A stretch of DNA of 64,000 nt, taken from contig NC_073745.1 of NCBI RefSeq assembly GCF_029784135.1, positions 281,825,803 to 281,889,802 of the forward strand. The letters are read 5' to 3'. Positions 9,706-22,662 of the stretch are shown in pieces. Position numbers and translations under genes: made by a program. Under the pieces are notes generated by a model, which saw only the letters and a program-made list of their open reading frames with translations, was not told where the DNA came from and did not search any database. The stretch's first letter is position 1; every line of letters starts with the position of its first letter. This DNA comes from Toxorhynchites rutilus septentrionalis (Eukaryota; Arthropoda; Insecta; Diptera; Culicidae).

Positions 9706-11429
9706 GGAAATGCATGTCTATAAAAATGCTGCTTTTGATTCCTTAAAATCGGCACGAGTTCTCCGGACAACCCATGTTTCCCACGATTTACGAAGTTGTA
9801 CAGAAAAAAACTATTGGCGGATGGAATCATCAATCATGATGATATTGCAGATATTTTGTACTGACTAGGTTCATTGTAGCCACCATGTACTACCTAACCT
9901 AGTTTTCTGCAGTCTGCAATTGATGCTTAGAAGAGAAAATATTTCAAAATAATAAATTAATCTTAATATGTATAATCACGGTTTGTGGACCGCCCCTAAG
10001 TGTTATTCAATAACTCTTTTATCCAGTTTAGGATGGCGTACCCTGTTACTTTTTGTCGGTAAACGTATGTGTTGTACAGTTTCTAATAAAACAATATGTT
10101 TGCAATAACAAAATACAACTCGTCGTTCTCAACCGAACTTTGCTTATGTGGTAACCCACGACTTGCTCAACCACAATACCTTCTCGGTAAAGTATTTCGA
10201 GAGACGATTGAAGCGAGCATTTCGCGAGTGTGTTCATAAGCTACTCAGTCGTTACCCAGTTCTCGAGCTCGGCTGTGCATTGTATGGCCTGTTGATAGTT
10301 GACAAAAAGCATGCTGCTGTTTTGTCGTTTGTCAAAATATAAATAATAAAAAAGAAAATCAGCAGCTTGTTTGCTCAGTCGTTTTCTATCCTCGTCTCGT
10401 CTCGTTTTCACTTTCTACAACCCAATCACGTAATCACCAGTCGGAGCAATACACTGCGGAACACCGCACGGAACGCGAGTACCCCTTCTGTGCGGCCGCG
10501 AACAGTTGGTATTTTCAGCAAGAGTAAAAATAACGCTCGGCTGATGTGAACACATATGATTTTTGTTTCACACCTTGCTCGCGAACACGAAATTCATGCA
10601 CTTCTGTATATGAGTTGATAAGCAAAGTTCTCGGTCGAATTGAAGAGTGAGAAGTGTAACCGTGAAACAGCGCAGTGGAAGGCGCCGTGTGAAAAGTCAG
10701 TATTTTCAGATTCAACAACGGAATGAAGTGAAATACTTGTTTATTAGAAAATATTGCTTCTATGGAAAACATCAATCGAGAAGCGCGAACAAGTGGAGCT
10801 AAAGCAGAATCGAAAATAATCTTCCATCAGAACAAGAGAAAACTTTTAATGAGCTGTAACAGTTTAACCAGATCGATTTCAGAATATGAAAAGTTTGCGC
10901 TGCCTTCAAATTACACACGATTACGCCAATCGAACATCGAACACAATTCCGGTACACTGAAGATGTGCTTGTTCCGGTATAAAATGGAAACGCCAATGAA
11001 AGACGGCAGAGCACCGTCGAATGTGGCCTTGTGACCGTGATTTCAATGTCCTATTCTTCAATTTGACAACTTGACGTCCGAGAGGATCTACCCTATTCCT
11101 TTCCAATTTTTCACTTGCTTGTCAGCAGGATAACAGAGCGAAACGGTGTAATTTGTGTCGTAAAAAAACCAATAAGCAAGAACCATTGACTTGTAGCATG
11201 TAGCATGTTGAATCGATGGAATTTCGCCTTAATAGAGAAAAAAATAAAAGAAATCGTCGCTCGGTAGCCCAGATGAAACTTTTGCGACAAAATTTATATA
11301 TCTAAGAAGACTTGTGTGAAACGCACCTACCTGGCAAATAGGTCATCTTGAATTCCATGAAAATCAACAGAAATATAAATGCAATACAATCCGAAAGCAA
11401 TCCGAAAAATAATCAAACGAGGTAATGTT
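9706..11429. other. no recognisable gene or repeat
   Basis: Mixed-composition DNA. The longest frame starting with ATG is 10762-11034 on the + strand (90 codons, MENINREARTSGAKAES start), a basic polypeptide I do not recognise. 10360-10720 is less AT-rich than its surroundings and could be untranslated exon or promoter DNA, but no splice or promoter signal decides this. Confidence 0.3.
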
Positions 11430-11715
11430 CTTTTGAAATCCCTACGGCCTCAGCTAACTCGCTTAACTACACTTTACGATCGTTCGAAACGAGTCGATGC
11501 ACTTGCTTTACGATTTCCGGATTCGTAGTCTCTTTTGGCCTTCCAGAGCGAGGTGCATCTGTGGTGCTTGTACGGCTCATTTTAAATCCACCAAACCACC
11601 GATAAACTGTTGTTCTCGGAGGAGCAGAAGTGGAATAACATTTCGTCAACCACTGGATTGATTGTTCAGGAGTTTTTCCCATCAAAAAAACAATGTTTTT
11701 GTCATGAACGTTCAC
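11430..11715 (-). pseudogene. mariner transposase N-terminal fragment
   Basis: Minus-strand fragment of the DNA-binding half of a mariner transposase: FLMGKTPEQSIQWLTKCY, PPRTTVYRWFGGFK, DAPRSGRPKETTNPEIV and QVHRLVSNDRKV. After one stop codon it continues LSELAEAVGISKEH and is then lost. It covers both helix-turn-helix motifs and the GRP linker. No catalytic domain or terminal repeat lies nearby. It could be the missing N-terminal half of a family like the relic at 9188-9671. Confidence 0.8.
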
Positions 11716-11804
11716 ACATAAGCTAGTGACATATGAACCTCTCGAAACGAATATTGTTCAATTTTAGTGGCGCCATCTGTTAAAAATCCCGAGATTCTTC
11801 AGCC

Positions 11805-11935
11805 CGTGTAGTATTAACGTTAACTTTATTTCATAAAAACGTGATCTGCTTTCTGATTTCGAACCAGAACCACTCAGTCGTTTTCTGATCCTCTTAGGAG
11901 AAATATCAAACTAAATACTTATGCCGACTTCTAGG
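11805..11935 (-). repeat. fragment of a dispersed repeat (R5)
   Basis: Contains ATTAACGTTAACTTTATTTC followed by ATAAAAACGTGATCTG, found again at 51450-51500 and, inverted, at 59930-59975 and in diverged form at 29845-29890. This marks one end of the gag-like repeat family described at 50411-51537. Confidence 0.55.
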
Positions 11936-12100
11936 CGACAATTTAAAAAAAAACGTTTTTTTAGTTTTTGAATTGTCGCGACCATTCAGAACCTAGCTTC
12001 CACATGTTTTTTTTCGGAAGCTGAGACTTTTCACATACGGTTAGTGTCAAGACAGAGGGGACCAAGTCACAACATTAAAAATTTCGACTTGATTACATTT

Positions 12101-12954
12101 GGTCGGGGTTCTGCCAAAACAAACCAAGCGCCAAAAACACTATTTTGAGATTTTTCAATTTGAAGTTTGGGCTCCCACTAATTTACTGTGTCTGATCAAA
12201 TCGATCATTTTATCGCTCACATGTTACAAACAGTATATCTAACATAATATTCCTTTTCATGCTGTAAGCATGCTACTAAGCACACATCTTCGTCAATTTC
12301 TGATTCAGAACCTTTATGAAAATGAAAAAAAAATTTCGTCGCTGCTCGATACGCTAAACTTCGTTCTCTGTGCAGCCAGAGCGAACCAAGTACATGCTAA
12401 CTATTAACATAATATCATTACATAACACATTAGTTTTTTGTAACGGCTCTGGACTAATTTCATGATTGGTAATGACTCGCTTCTGCTGTTTTTGACAAAA
12501 TAATATCTTAATATCTTAATATCTGATTGAAGAACGCATTACACTTGGTTCGTTATGGTTGAACGCAATTTTGAAAAATGAAGACGAGCCTCTTAACACG
12601 TTTCTACACTTCATGGCAGCCCTTTGGCTGTCTTACTTACCAGATCCCGATGAAATCTGATCCCAAGAGCTGTTCGAAACAGTAAAATTTGTTGAAGATT
12701 TGGATCTGTCTTCTTAAAGAAAATGATCACTATCGTTCGATGCCGTGTTGTGGGTTCATGGTTCGCTTTGGTTGAATGCAATTTCGTTTTTTTACAGTCT
12801 GCTACACAGAATTTTTGTTTTGGAACTGTTGTCAATAGTCCGAATGACATGGTCATTTTACAGTTGATAGATTATTATTTTCGGCATCCAGAGGTGTAAG
12901 AAACTCAATCTTGAAAAGAAATGGCGCTTGTTTCGTTTTTGCAGAACCCCGACC
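12101..12954. mobile_element. non-autonomous TIR element, ~854 bp
   Basis: The left end GGTCGGGGTTCTGCC is answered by GCAGAACCCCGACC at the right end. Similarity extends over about 37 bp (CAAGCGCC at the inner edge on the left, GGCGCTTG on the right). ATTT flanks both sides (12097-12100 and 12955-12958) and is a possible 4-bp target duplication. There is no coding capacity. The superfamily is not clear. Confidence 0.6.
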
Positions 12955-13188
12955 ATTTGGTCAAGCATTTCGTAAGCTACATACCGCATTTATAAGAATT
13001 GAAAAATCAGGCGTGCAGCGGGAATAACGTATCGAATTTTTTTCCTCGAAATCATAAAAATATCACATGGTTCGATCTGACTTAGCAGCGACCATACTAT
13101 ATCAACATCTTGAGTAGACGTTGTTGTTATTTAGATTTGATTTAGTTATTAATTTTGCTAAATATTGGGTCATTTGTTTTATCAAATA

Positions 13189-13562
13189 CTAGCTGACCCG
13201 GCAAACTTCGTCCTTTCCAAAATTAATTTTTTGTTATCAATACCTCCAAACATTCACGTTTTCACACTTACTATCATGAGTCCAATCGTAGAACTGTTCA
13301 TTGACCCTTTTCAATTTACTTTTAATATAAATTTCCTAGGACTTCTATTAAAACTCGTCATTATAATATCAGATTATTTTCAGACACAATTCTCGTTCAA
13401 GATTTTTCCATCACTTGCAAATAACAGGGGTGTCTCCGTTATATCGAATAAATGTTTGATACACAAACTATAATAGAATGAAGATAACCCTAAATCGGAT
13501 AATTCTTTCTTCGAGTTTTGCTCTTATCAACACATTCGGCGATCCATTTTTATTTATATAGA
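13189..13562 (-). mobile_element. non-autonomous Helitron (A)
   Basis: In minus-strand sense it begins TCTATATAAATAAAAATGG and ends GTTTGCCGGGTCAGCTAG, with A before and T after. This is the TC...CTRR structure and AT target site of Helitrons. The 3' sequence is shared with the elements at 36271-37223 and 39096-39838. Its interior also shares ATCAATACCTCCAAACATTC and GTCCAATCGTAGAACTGTTC with the Helitron at 36271. It has no Rep/helicase coding, so it is non-autonomous. Confidence 0.8.
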
Positions 13563-13563
13563 T

Positions 13564-16500
13564 AGGAGAAGATATAGGAGTGCGTTTTATTACATTAAAA
13601 TCCATTTCAACTTTCGAACAAAAATATCAGCTTTCTTAAAAATCACATGGAAAATATAAAAACTATGATCTCTTTGGTCTCCATACTCAAAAAACCACAA
13701 AATTTATTTTTTTAAATTTCAAAATAGACATTCGGTAAGAAGATTACAATTATTCCATAGAAGTTCGTTCAAACGCCTTTTTGTTGCAAAAGGATCCATT
13801 ATCGACCAACTGGCTCAAATCTACATTTACAAAGGGCATATAGATTCGGTAAAAACTACATACGAGATAAACAAAAATATATCACATAAACGAAAAAATG
13901 TGCTATAAAAAAACTTCAATTCTCTATGGCTCTAAAACCGTAAAAAACTATTTCTTTTGAATGTTTTACCTAAAAATAAACATTAAGTTGTAATGTTATG
14001 TTCTTTATATGATTTTTATTAAATCTACATTATAGATTTGTTTTATATTTTTAATATATAATTATGCCCAAACAAACATTAAAAATAAAATATTTTTCAA
14101 TCGATTTAATCGATAATCGATGATTTTGCTGTACTCGTGGATTGAAATGGTCTAGTTGGACAAGCACAAAAAAGAGTTCCAAACTAATCGCCAGCTCCAA
14201 GAAAAACAAGGTACCACATGAAAAACTTAGGTAATTTTTTGAATGTACTTTTTGTTTTCCATTCTCATTCAACGTATCGTCATATGACATATCGTCAAAA
14301 TATTCCAATGGATTTTTTTCTTAATTTTAATTTTGGGAATTTTGAAACACTTTTCTTAATTTTTTTAAATCAATTTCAGGAAAATAAAAAAAACAGATTG
14401 TAAAAAAATTATATTTTGTGTTCCACGAAATGCTCTAAATTTCATAAAATTATTCACGTATATTGAAAACTCGAAACTCGCACGAATACAAATGAACAAA
14501 AAATAAGGCAGTACTTAATCTAAAAATTTCAAAATACAAAAATAGATAAATAAATACATCTTTTGTTCTAAAAGAATATCCGAATATCAAAAAGCATGTA
14601 CGAACATATTCGAATAAATAAGTAGAGCAATACTTAGCCTCAAAATGTATAAAAACAATAGGATTGAAAAATACAAAAAAAACATTTTTTTGATGGATTT
14701 TTGTTTTGCGATATTTCACAGTTTCATTTCAAAGATATTGCATGAAAAAAAATCAACGAAAACGTAAGTTTTTCACCATATACGCACCAAAAAATTACCA
14801 AAATTTCTTTTTTGGTACCCTATACAATATTTTCCGTAGAGCTGGTGATTAGTTTGGGGCAATTTTATATGTTTACTCAGTCAGGGTCTTCGTTAAATTG
14901 TTTGTTATGCGAAAAAAACTACGGTTTTTTATCTACATCGATAGAAATTTCTTTTTGTATCTGCATTTGTAAAGTTATTTTCGAATGACAGTTTTCGAGC
15001 CGACTTATGTGCAAAAGGCTTAAATTTATTGCTCCAATATCCAAAAAAATTAATTAGTTTCATGGAGTTGGACACTCTTCTTTTCTTTAATCTGCCCTGA
15101 TGGTATAATTCTCTAGCATTATCAAATCCAAGATACATCTGGAATGAGCTGGTGAAATAGGTGTGAGATATCACATCTATCTGTATACCACAAATTGTAA
15201 AAAAGAAGTAGCAAAAGCTCACGTGTATCGCCACTCTACATGTAGGAAAGGAGCATATTCCTTGATGGATAGCAGTGAATAATAGCAACAAAGTCTAGCG
15301 ATACAACGAAGGCACATTTTGTTACGAATGTGATACGCAGTATTCGCTAGTGTTCACCCGACCTTAATTCCAGGAAAATTTAACTACAAGTAACCCGTTA
15401 ATAACATTGGTGAAGATTGTCTAGATTATTGCTGCGCTGAAATGGGGGCTCCTACAATCCATTCGTGGAAACACATCGCTTATTCGAAACTACATAATTC
15501 TCAACCAATGAAACGCTCCGTTTGTCGGCAGGCTGGTAGTTCTAGAAATCGAATTAAATAAACTCAATTGCTGTAATCAAAGCGAATAATCGCAGCCTGA
15601 TCAATCAGCGTTCGCATTCAAAGGCAACATTAATGTTCCGATGTGCGCTTCTCCTCGTTCACGTTTTTTTCAATCCCAATGCCACCCACCGGCAGAAAAT
15701 CGATACCAACCAGTGATCCTACGCACATATAATTAACTTTGCTGTTTTCCAGCCTTCATCGAAAAATGTTACTAGCCCGGCGAGAAGAAGGAATCTTCTC
15801 GATTATGATGTTCCCGAGGAACACAGGTAAATCCGCCAGTAAATCAAGAGCTTTGTCGGGGTGCTATTTACCGATTGGAAAATATGACGATGCTCAGCCT
15901 GAGTTGAGATTAGCGGGAACCGAAAGCGGGTCTTGTTTGATCCCAACATTTTGCGGTTGGTTCAGGGAAAATCGGCTTCCCGATGAGAAATGTTTCGGGG
16001 AAGGAAATTACTGAAAATGTGTTGAAGGTCTTTTCTTTCTGCCGGCTGAAACCACGTAAATCGGTCTCAATTCATGAATGTTGCTTTTTCGGAAAAGGCA
16101 GGTTTACGAATCCCTCGTTCGCTGAATAGAACCTCGATTCAAAGCTATGATTGCTCAATCAGGAGTACTCTCGAAACATATGATGATAGCAAGTAATCCA
16201 CGTGAATCTGTTCCACACATCAGAACGAGAAACATAACTGTGGAAAGCACATTCTGTAAATACATGCCAGCTTAATGCAAGGGAAGATTGCATTTAATCA
16301 ATTTTCAAGGAGACGCCCTGTCGATCACTCACCATGGAGCAGCATGGTATTTGCCCGCTTGCAAACTCGTTTCAAACTTTTGCTTTCCGCTCGACCTCCT
16401 TGTTGCGAATTACAGTTTGCCAAAGTTCTACGCAACCCTCCACCGACAAGATAGAAGTACAGCTTGATTGTCAGTCTCGTGATTTCTCCCCAGCGCCAGC

Positions 16501-17080
16501 CATTGAAACTAATTAAAAATCCATGTATACAGTTAACGTTAACGAGAAGGTCAAGTTGAAATTTACGCAAAGTTTCGTTAAGCGTTCTCTTACATTTTTC
16601 GATTCGATGAAGCAATTTGTGGCGGAAGAGCTGCTCAACAGATTTCCAGTAGCGATACAAAAATGCACTTCAGAGGTAGGTGCAAATGTCACCGTGAATT
16701 GAGTTATTTACTTTTTTGTTAATACAAATGTTTGATACAGTGCAATATTTACACAAACAAGAGGTGGGCTGTCGAATGATGTCATTTTCGAAGGCTATAA
16801 AAAGTTATTGTTCAAAACTGTTTTTTTTTGAGAAAATAAATCGTCCAATGGAATTTTTGGAATACTTAATAATTGAAATAGCTTTCTTGCATTCGAATAT
16901 CAGAGTCGAAAAAAATTTTGGAAGTTACTGGTTCGCCTTCCGTATATGTATTTGATTTGCAAATACAAAAAAAATCCAATTGGACTCGCTATATCTAATT
17001 GAACTCCAAAAACTTTACGCTCAACGGAAACCCTAAATAACTATTATAATTAGATCATAAATTGTGTATCAAATTCACTA
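13564..17080. other. no supported gene; AT-rich then mixed composition
   Basis: 13.6-14.9 kb is very AT-rich. From about 15.3 to 16.7 kb composition is more even and no repeat family from elsewhere in the window recurs. Open frames such as 14929-15291 (-), 15739-16014 (+) and 16325-16660 (-) match nothing I know and lack family motifs. The even-composition block may be unique host sequence (regulatory or intronic), but this is only inference. Confidence 0.35.
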
Positions 17081-17238
17081 AGGCGTCGTGCTCAAATTAC
17101 GTAACGCGATAAGGGGGTGGGAGGGGGGTCGAGGTTGCGTTACTTTCTGTGTATTAGAGATAGGAAATTGCTTTACGTAGAGGGGGAGGAGGTCCAAAAT
17201 CCGGATTTTTAGCGTTACGTAATTTGTGCACGACGCCT
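17081..17238. mobile_element. 158-bp MITE with 26-bp inverted ends
   Basis: It starts AGGCGTCGTGCTCAAATTAC (then GTAACGC) and ends GCGTTACGTAATTTGTGCAC followed by GACGCCT. The terminal inverted repeats pair with one mismatch in about 26. The interior is G-rich on the + strand (AGGGGGTGGGAGGGGGG). No target duplication is clear. Confidence 0.8.
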
Positions 17239-19712
17239 GAGGAAAATTCTTCCTGAAGTTATTCCTTCGACTTTGGCTTAATCGTCAAAGCTTTATCTTA
17301 GGATGCATGTCCACCAAGGATTTATTATACTATATTTTTTCACAAAATATGATTTTCCATAGATTTTTTCAACTTTGTTTCCAACAAATGATCTATGCAA
17401 TGTGTTGGTAAAAAAAAGAGCTGATTACAGATGACTTGAGCTAGCACAATTAGCTAGCTATCATCCTTTGATCCCCCAAAAGTAAATGAGAGTAAAACAA
17501 TAAGAAGCATCACTATTACTAATCATTACTCGTTGGAAAAGTCGGCGCCAGTTGACATCCAATCCGATGACTTTTCCATAAGGAGAATATTTGAAGCTCG
17601 TATTGATATACACGTATATTTGAACTTGCTGTACAGTTTATAGTGAAGCGTGTGATTCGGCATTGAAATCGCTGTTGCTAATCTGAATTACTACTTCATA
17701 AAAATAGAATTACCAAAAAAGAACAACAAAACTTTCAGAGAAATCAATCACACAATCGATTAAGGGTGCTTTCTGATCAAATCAGGATCAATTCCCCCTC
17801 CCTCTGCTTCAATCATAAAATCGATAATCATTTACTATTGCTTTCGTGTTCTAGACAACTATCACCATAAACCCCCATGAAAGCAACTAAACATCAAATT
17901 ATCGGGAATAATTAACCAGGCCACCTTTCATCCAAAGCAAACTCGTAGCCCTAAATATAGCTTCTTTAATTACATAATATTAATGGCGTTGAAAATAGCT
18001 ACGCCTCGTCGTAACCAATGCTCAATTATCGAGCACTGCTAAAAGGTCTCGTGCTCCTTTCAGTACCACGACTAATGGGTTGACCTTACTACTTTTCTAT
18101 ACTGATGTTGTGAGGTGGGTGACACTTTTATTCTATCGCTATGAGTGACATTCATTCACCCATTGTGATACTTTTACCGGGCTACAGACAGCTGCAGGCA
18201 GGCAAACATCTTCGAAGTATGAATCGGAAAAAAATGAAGTCAAATCCGCGTTTTTTGTTATATAGAAATATAATCTAAAGTTCTGTGGTGTAGGTGATAC
18301 CACAAACAAATTCCTAATGGGTGAATCTCAAACATTTCACTTTGAGTGGTTTTGATGGGTCGTATATGCATTTTGGGATTAGTTTTGGTTAAACTAGGTA
18401 AGAGATTGCACAAGATATTGTGAAAATCGACTGTCCCATTTTATGCCAATAGGAACGAGGGTTTCTGTAAGCATCAAAAGTATCAATTGCATGAAAATAT
18501 AACAGCTTTCGTGATGACATCATGGCCTCTCGTGACATTCGGACGATTCTGTTATGATTTTTGCACAAAACGAATTAACGAATCTCTCAATTAGTCTCTC
18601 CACCAAACTCCATTCGACATTGAGTGCGTCCTCTGCTCGCGAAAACGTGAACGACATCCGAAAGAGCAAATAAAAACGTTTTGCAGAAGTAAACATCTGT
18701 TCTGTACAGAGCGACGAATCAGCACATAATATTCCGCTGTGGGAGTGACAGTTTTATTATGTTTGCAATGTCTCGCGTCCGACATCCGTGAGAACGAATT
18801 ATTGCTGTTCTATTTAAAACACGACGCATCCCTTGTTGCCTACACCGAGCCACTTTACGTTGTTAAATCTTGAATTTCTCGAGGCGAATTTCTTTCGAGA
18901 GATTTCTCCCCCAACTTCTACCGTCGTCTTGATTGATGGATGCCCACAAGACACTTCTCCCGCATTCTGGGTTCCAGTCGAGACAAGCTGGTTTACAAGT
19001 TTTTGGTTCGTCTGAGCCTTACTTACTCTCAACTTTCTTTGAAGTCAGTTTAATACGTTCAGCGCGCAAAAGAACTCAAGATAAAGAAGCTAACAATATT
19101 GCGAATTGGAACGTTGGTTTTCATCTGTATCGCATATCCGCTCCATATAAAAAATGACATTGATGACAATGTTGCGGATTGTTTTTCTAGTGTTCCTATA
19201 CATTCGTTTCGTTAGTATTTGCTCCCAACCGAAACAAACAAATGGCATGTTTTACACGCATGCCAACCACCGCATAATTAGCATTTTTGGCACTGCCTCA
19301 GTGATTCAAACAAATTACAGCTTTTGTTTCATTTCCTTCCCCAGTGGGACAATCTGAAAACCGGTTTCAGCTTTCCGCAGTCACATATCTGTTACTTGTG
19401 CGAGTATTGTCTGGGCTACCGCAGTTTCGCATTGTTATCCATCAATCATCCATTGACCTGGATTGTACTATTCGGATATCCCCATTCGACGGATTGTGGG
19501 CGCCATTGTGGCTAGTCCTAACGTTCGATAGACGATTAACTTGCCAAAACAGATCCGGTTTCTCTTTGGTTCCCACTATTTATTTGAACGCAACTTCTCG
19601 TTTGAGAAGCCATTAAAATCGCAGAGGCGTTCTGCCTGCCGATTGCATGAGATTATTTGTCAGATTTACTACTGAGAATAATCATTCCCCAGTTTGCTTC
19701 TTACCGTTGAAC
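17239..19712. other. no recognisable gene
   Basis: No transposon, RNA gene or convincing coding region seen. Frames at 18814-19032 (-), 19154-19357 (+) and 19344-19616 (+) are short, unrecognised and overlap one another. 18.6-19.6 kb has a less AT-rich composition and no repeated partner in the window. Confidence 0.35.
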
Positions 19713-21099
19713 CAATGCACAATGGTCCAGGGGATGCATTTAAGTGGTAATTAGTATTTAGAGCTCGACAGTTATTCTCTAGACAAAAACTGTATTCGAC
19801 AAAGTTGTTACAGATGATAGAGCGCTCATTTTCATGTTGCCAAAAATAGGGTGACCAACATTTTCGATGAAATAAAAAATCTAACTTTCTTATCTCTATA
19901 GATAGAGGTAAACATAGTTCGACAATGTTGTAGTTACAGTTATCTAAACCATCTTTGTAGAACAAAGTTTTTTCTATCCCTGAAAATAACCGATATAGCA
20001 CCTTTATCTTCATTTGCGTTGGGGTCACCATTAAAAAAAAACTGTTTTTCTGCTCTAACTTTTATATTTCAAATTCTACAAACAAACTGTCTTCCAAAGA
20101 CTTTCAAAACATACTGATACAAACATTTTGCGATGCAGAACTTGTCAATATCTCAATTAAAACTCAAAGTTGTCGATATTTCTTCCCAAAAAATACGCTC
20201 TCTTCAATTGCTTGCCATTCACTCTGGGGCAAACATAAAAAATGTTTGTTGACGGAATTTGAAAGAACAAATTTTCCTCTATACAATATGTGATTTTCAA
20301 AGATATGTTATTTTTTGTATTCGAGTAGATTAAAATTGAAATCATGAGTTTTTTGGTGAAAACCCATCAAAAACTTTGAGCAGGATTAATATATTGATGA
20401 ATTCTGCATCGAAAAATGTTGGTATTGATAAGCTTCAAAAGTCGTACGAACACCATTTTTAAGTAGAATTTTAAATAAAAAAGTTAGAGTAAAATAACCG
20501 ATTTTTTCATGGTTACCCTAATGCAACTTAGTTAAAAACTTTGTGGGAGATATTTATTCTTTAGACAAAAACTGTCTTCGACAAAGTTGTTACAGGGCTA
20601 TCCAACTCTTGACGAGTAAAGTTCAGTGTCGTTATTGTGCGTTGCCACTTTTACTATTGTGCGATTGGTATAGTGTACGAGTGAAGGTCATTGCTGTCCG
20701 CTTTCGAATTGACCTTTTGTGAAGTGGAACAAAGGAAGCAGCGCTCTTGCAGCTTGCAGCCCTTGGCGGCTGTTGAACATTGGCATAACGGGATCGCCAT
20801 CGTGTGGCTGTCGTTAACGGGAATTATCATCACGTGACCGTGTGAGCTATTCTTGCGCTATTGTGTTGATCCATAGCGCGTAGCCTCTGTCTCTCCCTGG
20901 TTAGGGCAGTAGAGCGCAGTATCGGAACAACTTTTATATTAAGGTACACATATTTAATATTAATATTATTGTTCAACTCATATGTTCATTGCTTAATATT
21001 ATCATCATAATTTTTTGTTTGTTTGTTTTGTTATTTTTTTTTTTGAGATTATTGTTAAAATCAATAATAGATTAGGAATAAGACAAAAATTTTTGTAAA

Positions 21100-22662
21100 A
21101 TGGAGAATAGTGGAGGATCTCCAGAGATGGAGATCTCCAATAATGAATCCCATTCAAGATCTGGGAAAAAACATAAACGAGTCCCTCAAAAAGAAGATAA
21201 TTCTTCTGAGGACGAATCTGCTCATCCTTCCAAGCCCCCCTCTAAGAAAATAGCAAGCCTCCCTTCTGAACCCACTGTTACTTCCACTCCCCCTCTCACA
21301 TCATCGATTTCGCTTCCCCCTTCTGATGTTTCCGATCCAACCCAATCCTCGTCCTCGTCTTCTCCCTCTGTTGTCTCCGCTCCACGTGTCAGAGTTTATC
21401 CAGAAGATGCACCTGGAACTGGCCCGTGGGTTGTTTTCCTCCGGCCAAAACCAAAAGGAAAAAGCCTTAACGTGATTCAGATCATGAAAGATCTGGCCAG
21501 ATACACTTCTGTATCTGAAATTCGCAGGGTTAGACCGAACAAATTGCGGGTTGTCGTGAATGAACGGAAACACGCAAACGAGATTGTTGCTGACCAACAC
21601 TTCACTCTCGAATATAGAACATTTATACCCTCCCATAACGTAGAAATTGAGGGGGTGATAACTGAAACGGGTCTGACGAGCGAACAAATAAAAAAAGAAG
21701 GAAAAGGCAAGTTCAAGAAGCTTCCCTCAATGGAAGTAAAGATCTTGGACTGTCGCCAACTCGGGAAACTCTCCCATGATGGGGACCAAACTAAATTTAC
21801 GCCGTCAGACTCGTTTCGAGTCACCTTTGCTGGTGCCGCCCTCCCTGACTACGTTATGGTGGACAAATTGAGACTACCTGTGCGACTCTTCGTGCCAAAG
21901 CCCATGACTTGCAACAAATGCAAGTCAGTTGGTCACACTTCGGATTATTGTGCCAACAAGGAGCGCTGTGCCACTTGCGGAGAGCAACATGAGGGGATAT
22001 CCTGCAGTGCGACTGAGCATAAGTGTCCATATTGCGGAGGATCCCCACACGCGCTCTCAGCTTGTGCAACTTACAAGAGTCGCTGGGAGCAACAGAAGCG
22101 CTCTTTAAAGGAACGCTCGAAGCGCACTTTTGCGGAAATTTTAAAGGGCGCTTCTCCACTGGCCCAACAACAAGAACAACCAATCTCAACACACAATATC
22201 TTTTCCACGTTGCCAGTTGATGAAATGGAAGCGGACACAGCTAGCGGGGGCACACCGTTTATTTTCAAAGGGAATCCCCGGCGCAAAAATGTGACCACTC
22301 CCAAAGTTCAAGAACAAGTCCCCCCGGTGATACCCCCAGTTAGCTTGCCTAAAAAATCGAGTGCAGCGGACAAGCAGAATCAGGTTCCTCCTGGCTTCCG
22401 TGGGAATAGTTCACCTTCGAACGACCCAGCACTCGAGGGGACATCAAAAACCCCAACTGTCCCTGTTTTTCCGTCCAGCTCAACTTCCCAATCGGGATTT
22501 ATAAAGTTGTCTGACCTTTTGGATCAAATCTTCAAGTGTTTTAATGTTTCCGACTCCATCAGAACCATTGTCATCTCAATGCTTCCAGTATTAAAGACAA
22601 TTTTGCAACAATTGATGCAAACATGGCCCCTCCTTGCAATGATTATCTCTCTTGATGTCTAA
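21100..22662 (+). CDS. LINE ORF1, gag-like RNA-binding protein with zinc knuckles
   Basis: 520 residues. The first 90 or so are Ser/Pro/Lys-rich and probably disordered. A folded gag-type region follows (GPWVVFLRPKPKGKS, then MKDLARYTSVSEIRRVRP). Three CCHC-type knuckles start near residue 270: CNKCKSVGHTSDYC, CATCGEQHEGISC and CPYCGGSPHALSAC. The C-terminal third is Pro-rich and ends in a hydrophobic segment. In I and Jockey-like LINEs this protein binds the element RNA and forms the particle used for reverse transcription. The start ATG (AAAATGG context) is the first in frame after a 505-bp leader. The ORF is uninterrupted, and its stop TAA overlaps the ORF2 ATG by 8 bases (ATGTCTAA). Confidence 0.9.
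   Translation: MENSGGSPEMEISNNESHSRSGKKHKRVPQKEDNSSEDESAHPSKPPSKKIASLPSEPTVTSTPPLTSSISLPPSDVSDPTQSSSSSSPSVVSAPRVRVYPEDAPGTGPWVVFLRPKPKGKSLNVIQIMKDLARYTSVSEIRRVRPNKLRVVVNERKHANEIVADQHFTLEYRTFIPSHNVEIEGVITETGLTSEQIKKEGKGKFKKLPSMEVKILDCRQLGKLSHDGDQTKFTPSDSFRVTFAGAALPDYVMVDKLRLPVRLFVPKPMTCNKCKSVGHTSDYCANKERCATCGEQHEGISCSATEHKCPYCGGSPHALSACATYKSRWEQQKRSLKERSKRTFAEILKGASPLAQQQEQPISTHNIFSTLPVDEMEADTASGGTPFIFKGNPRRKNVTTPKVQEQVPPVIPPVSLPKKSSAADKQNQVPPGFRGNSSPSNDPALEGTSKTPTVPVFPSSSTSQSGFIKLSDLLDQIFKCFNVSDSIRTIVISMLPVLKTILQQLMQTWPLLAMIISLDV

Noticed and set aside
10762..11034. 90-codon + strand gene (MENINREARTSG start)
   Set aside because: Kept only as an observation in the regional entry; no family motif or conservation evidence.
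15739..16014. 91-codon + strand gene
   Set aside because: No recognisable motif, no splice or translation context, and length within chance expectation.
21301..21824. Minus-strand frames of 115-128 codons
   Set aside because: Antisense shadows of LINE ORF1.
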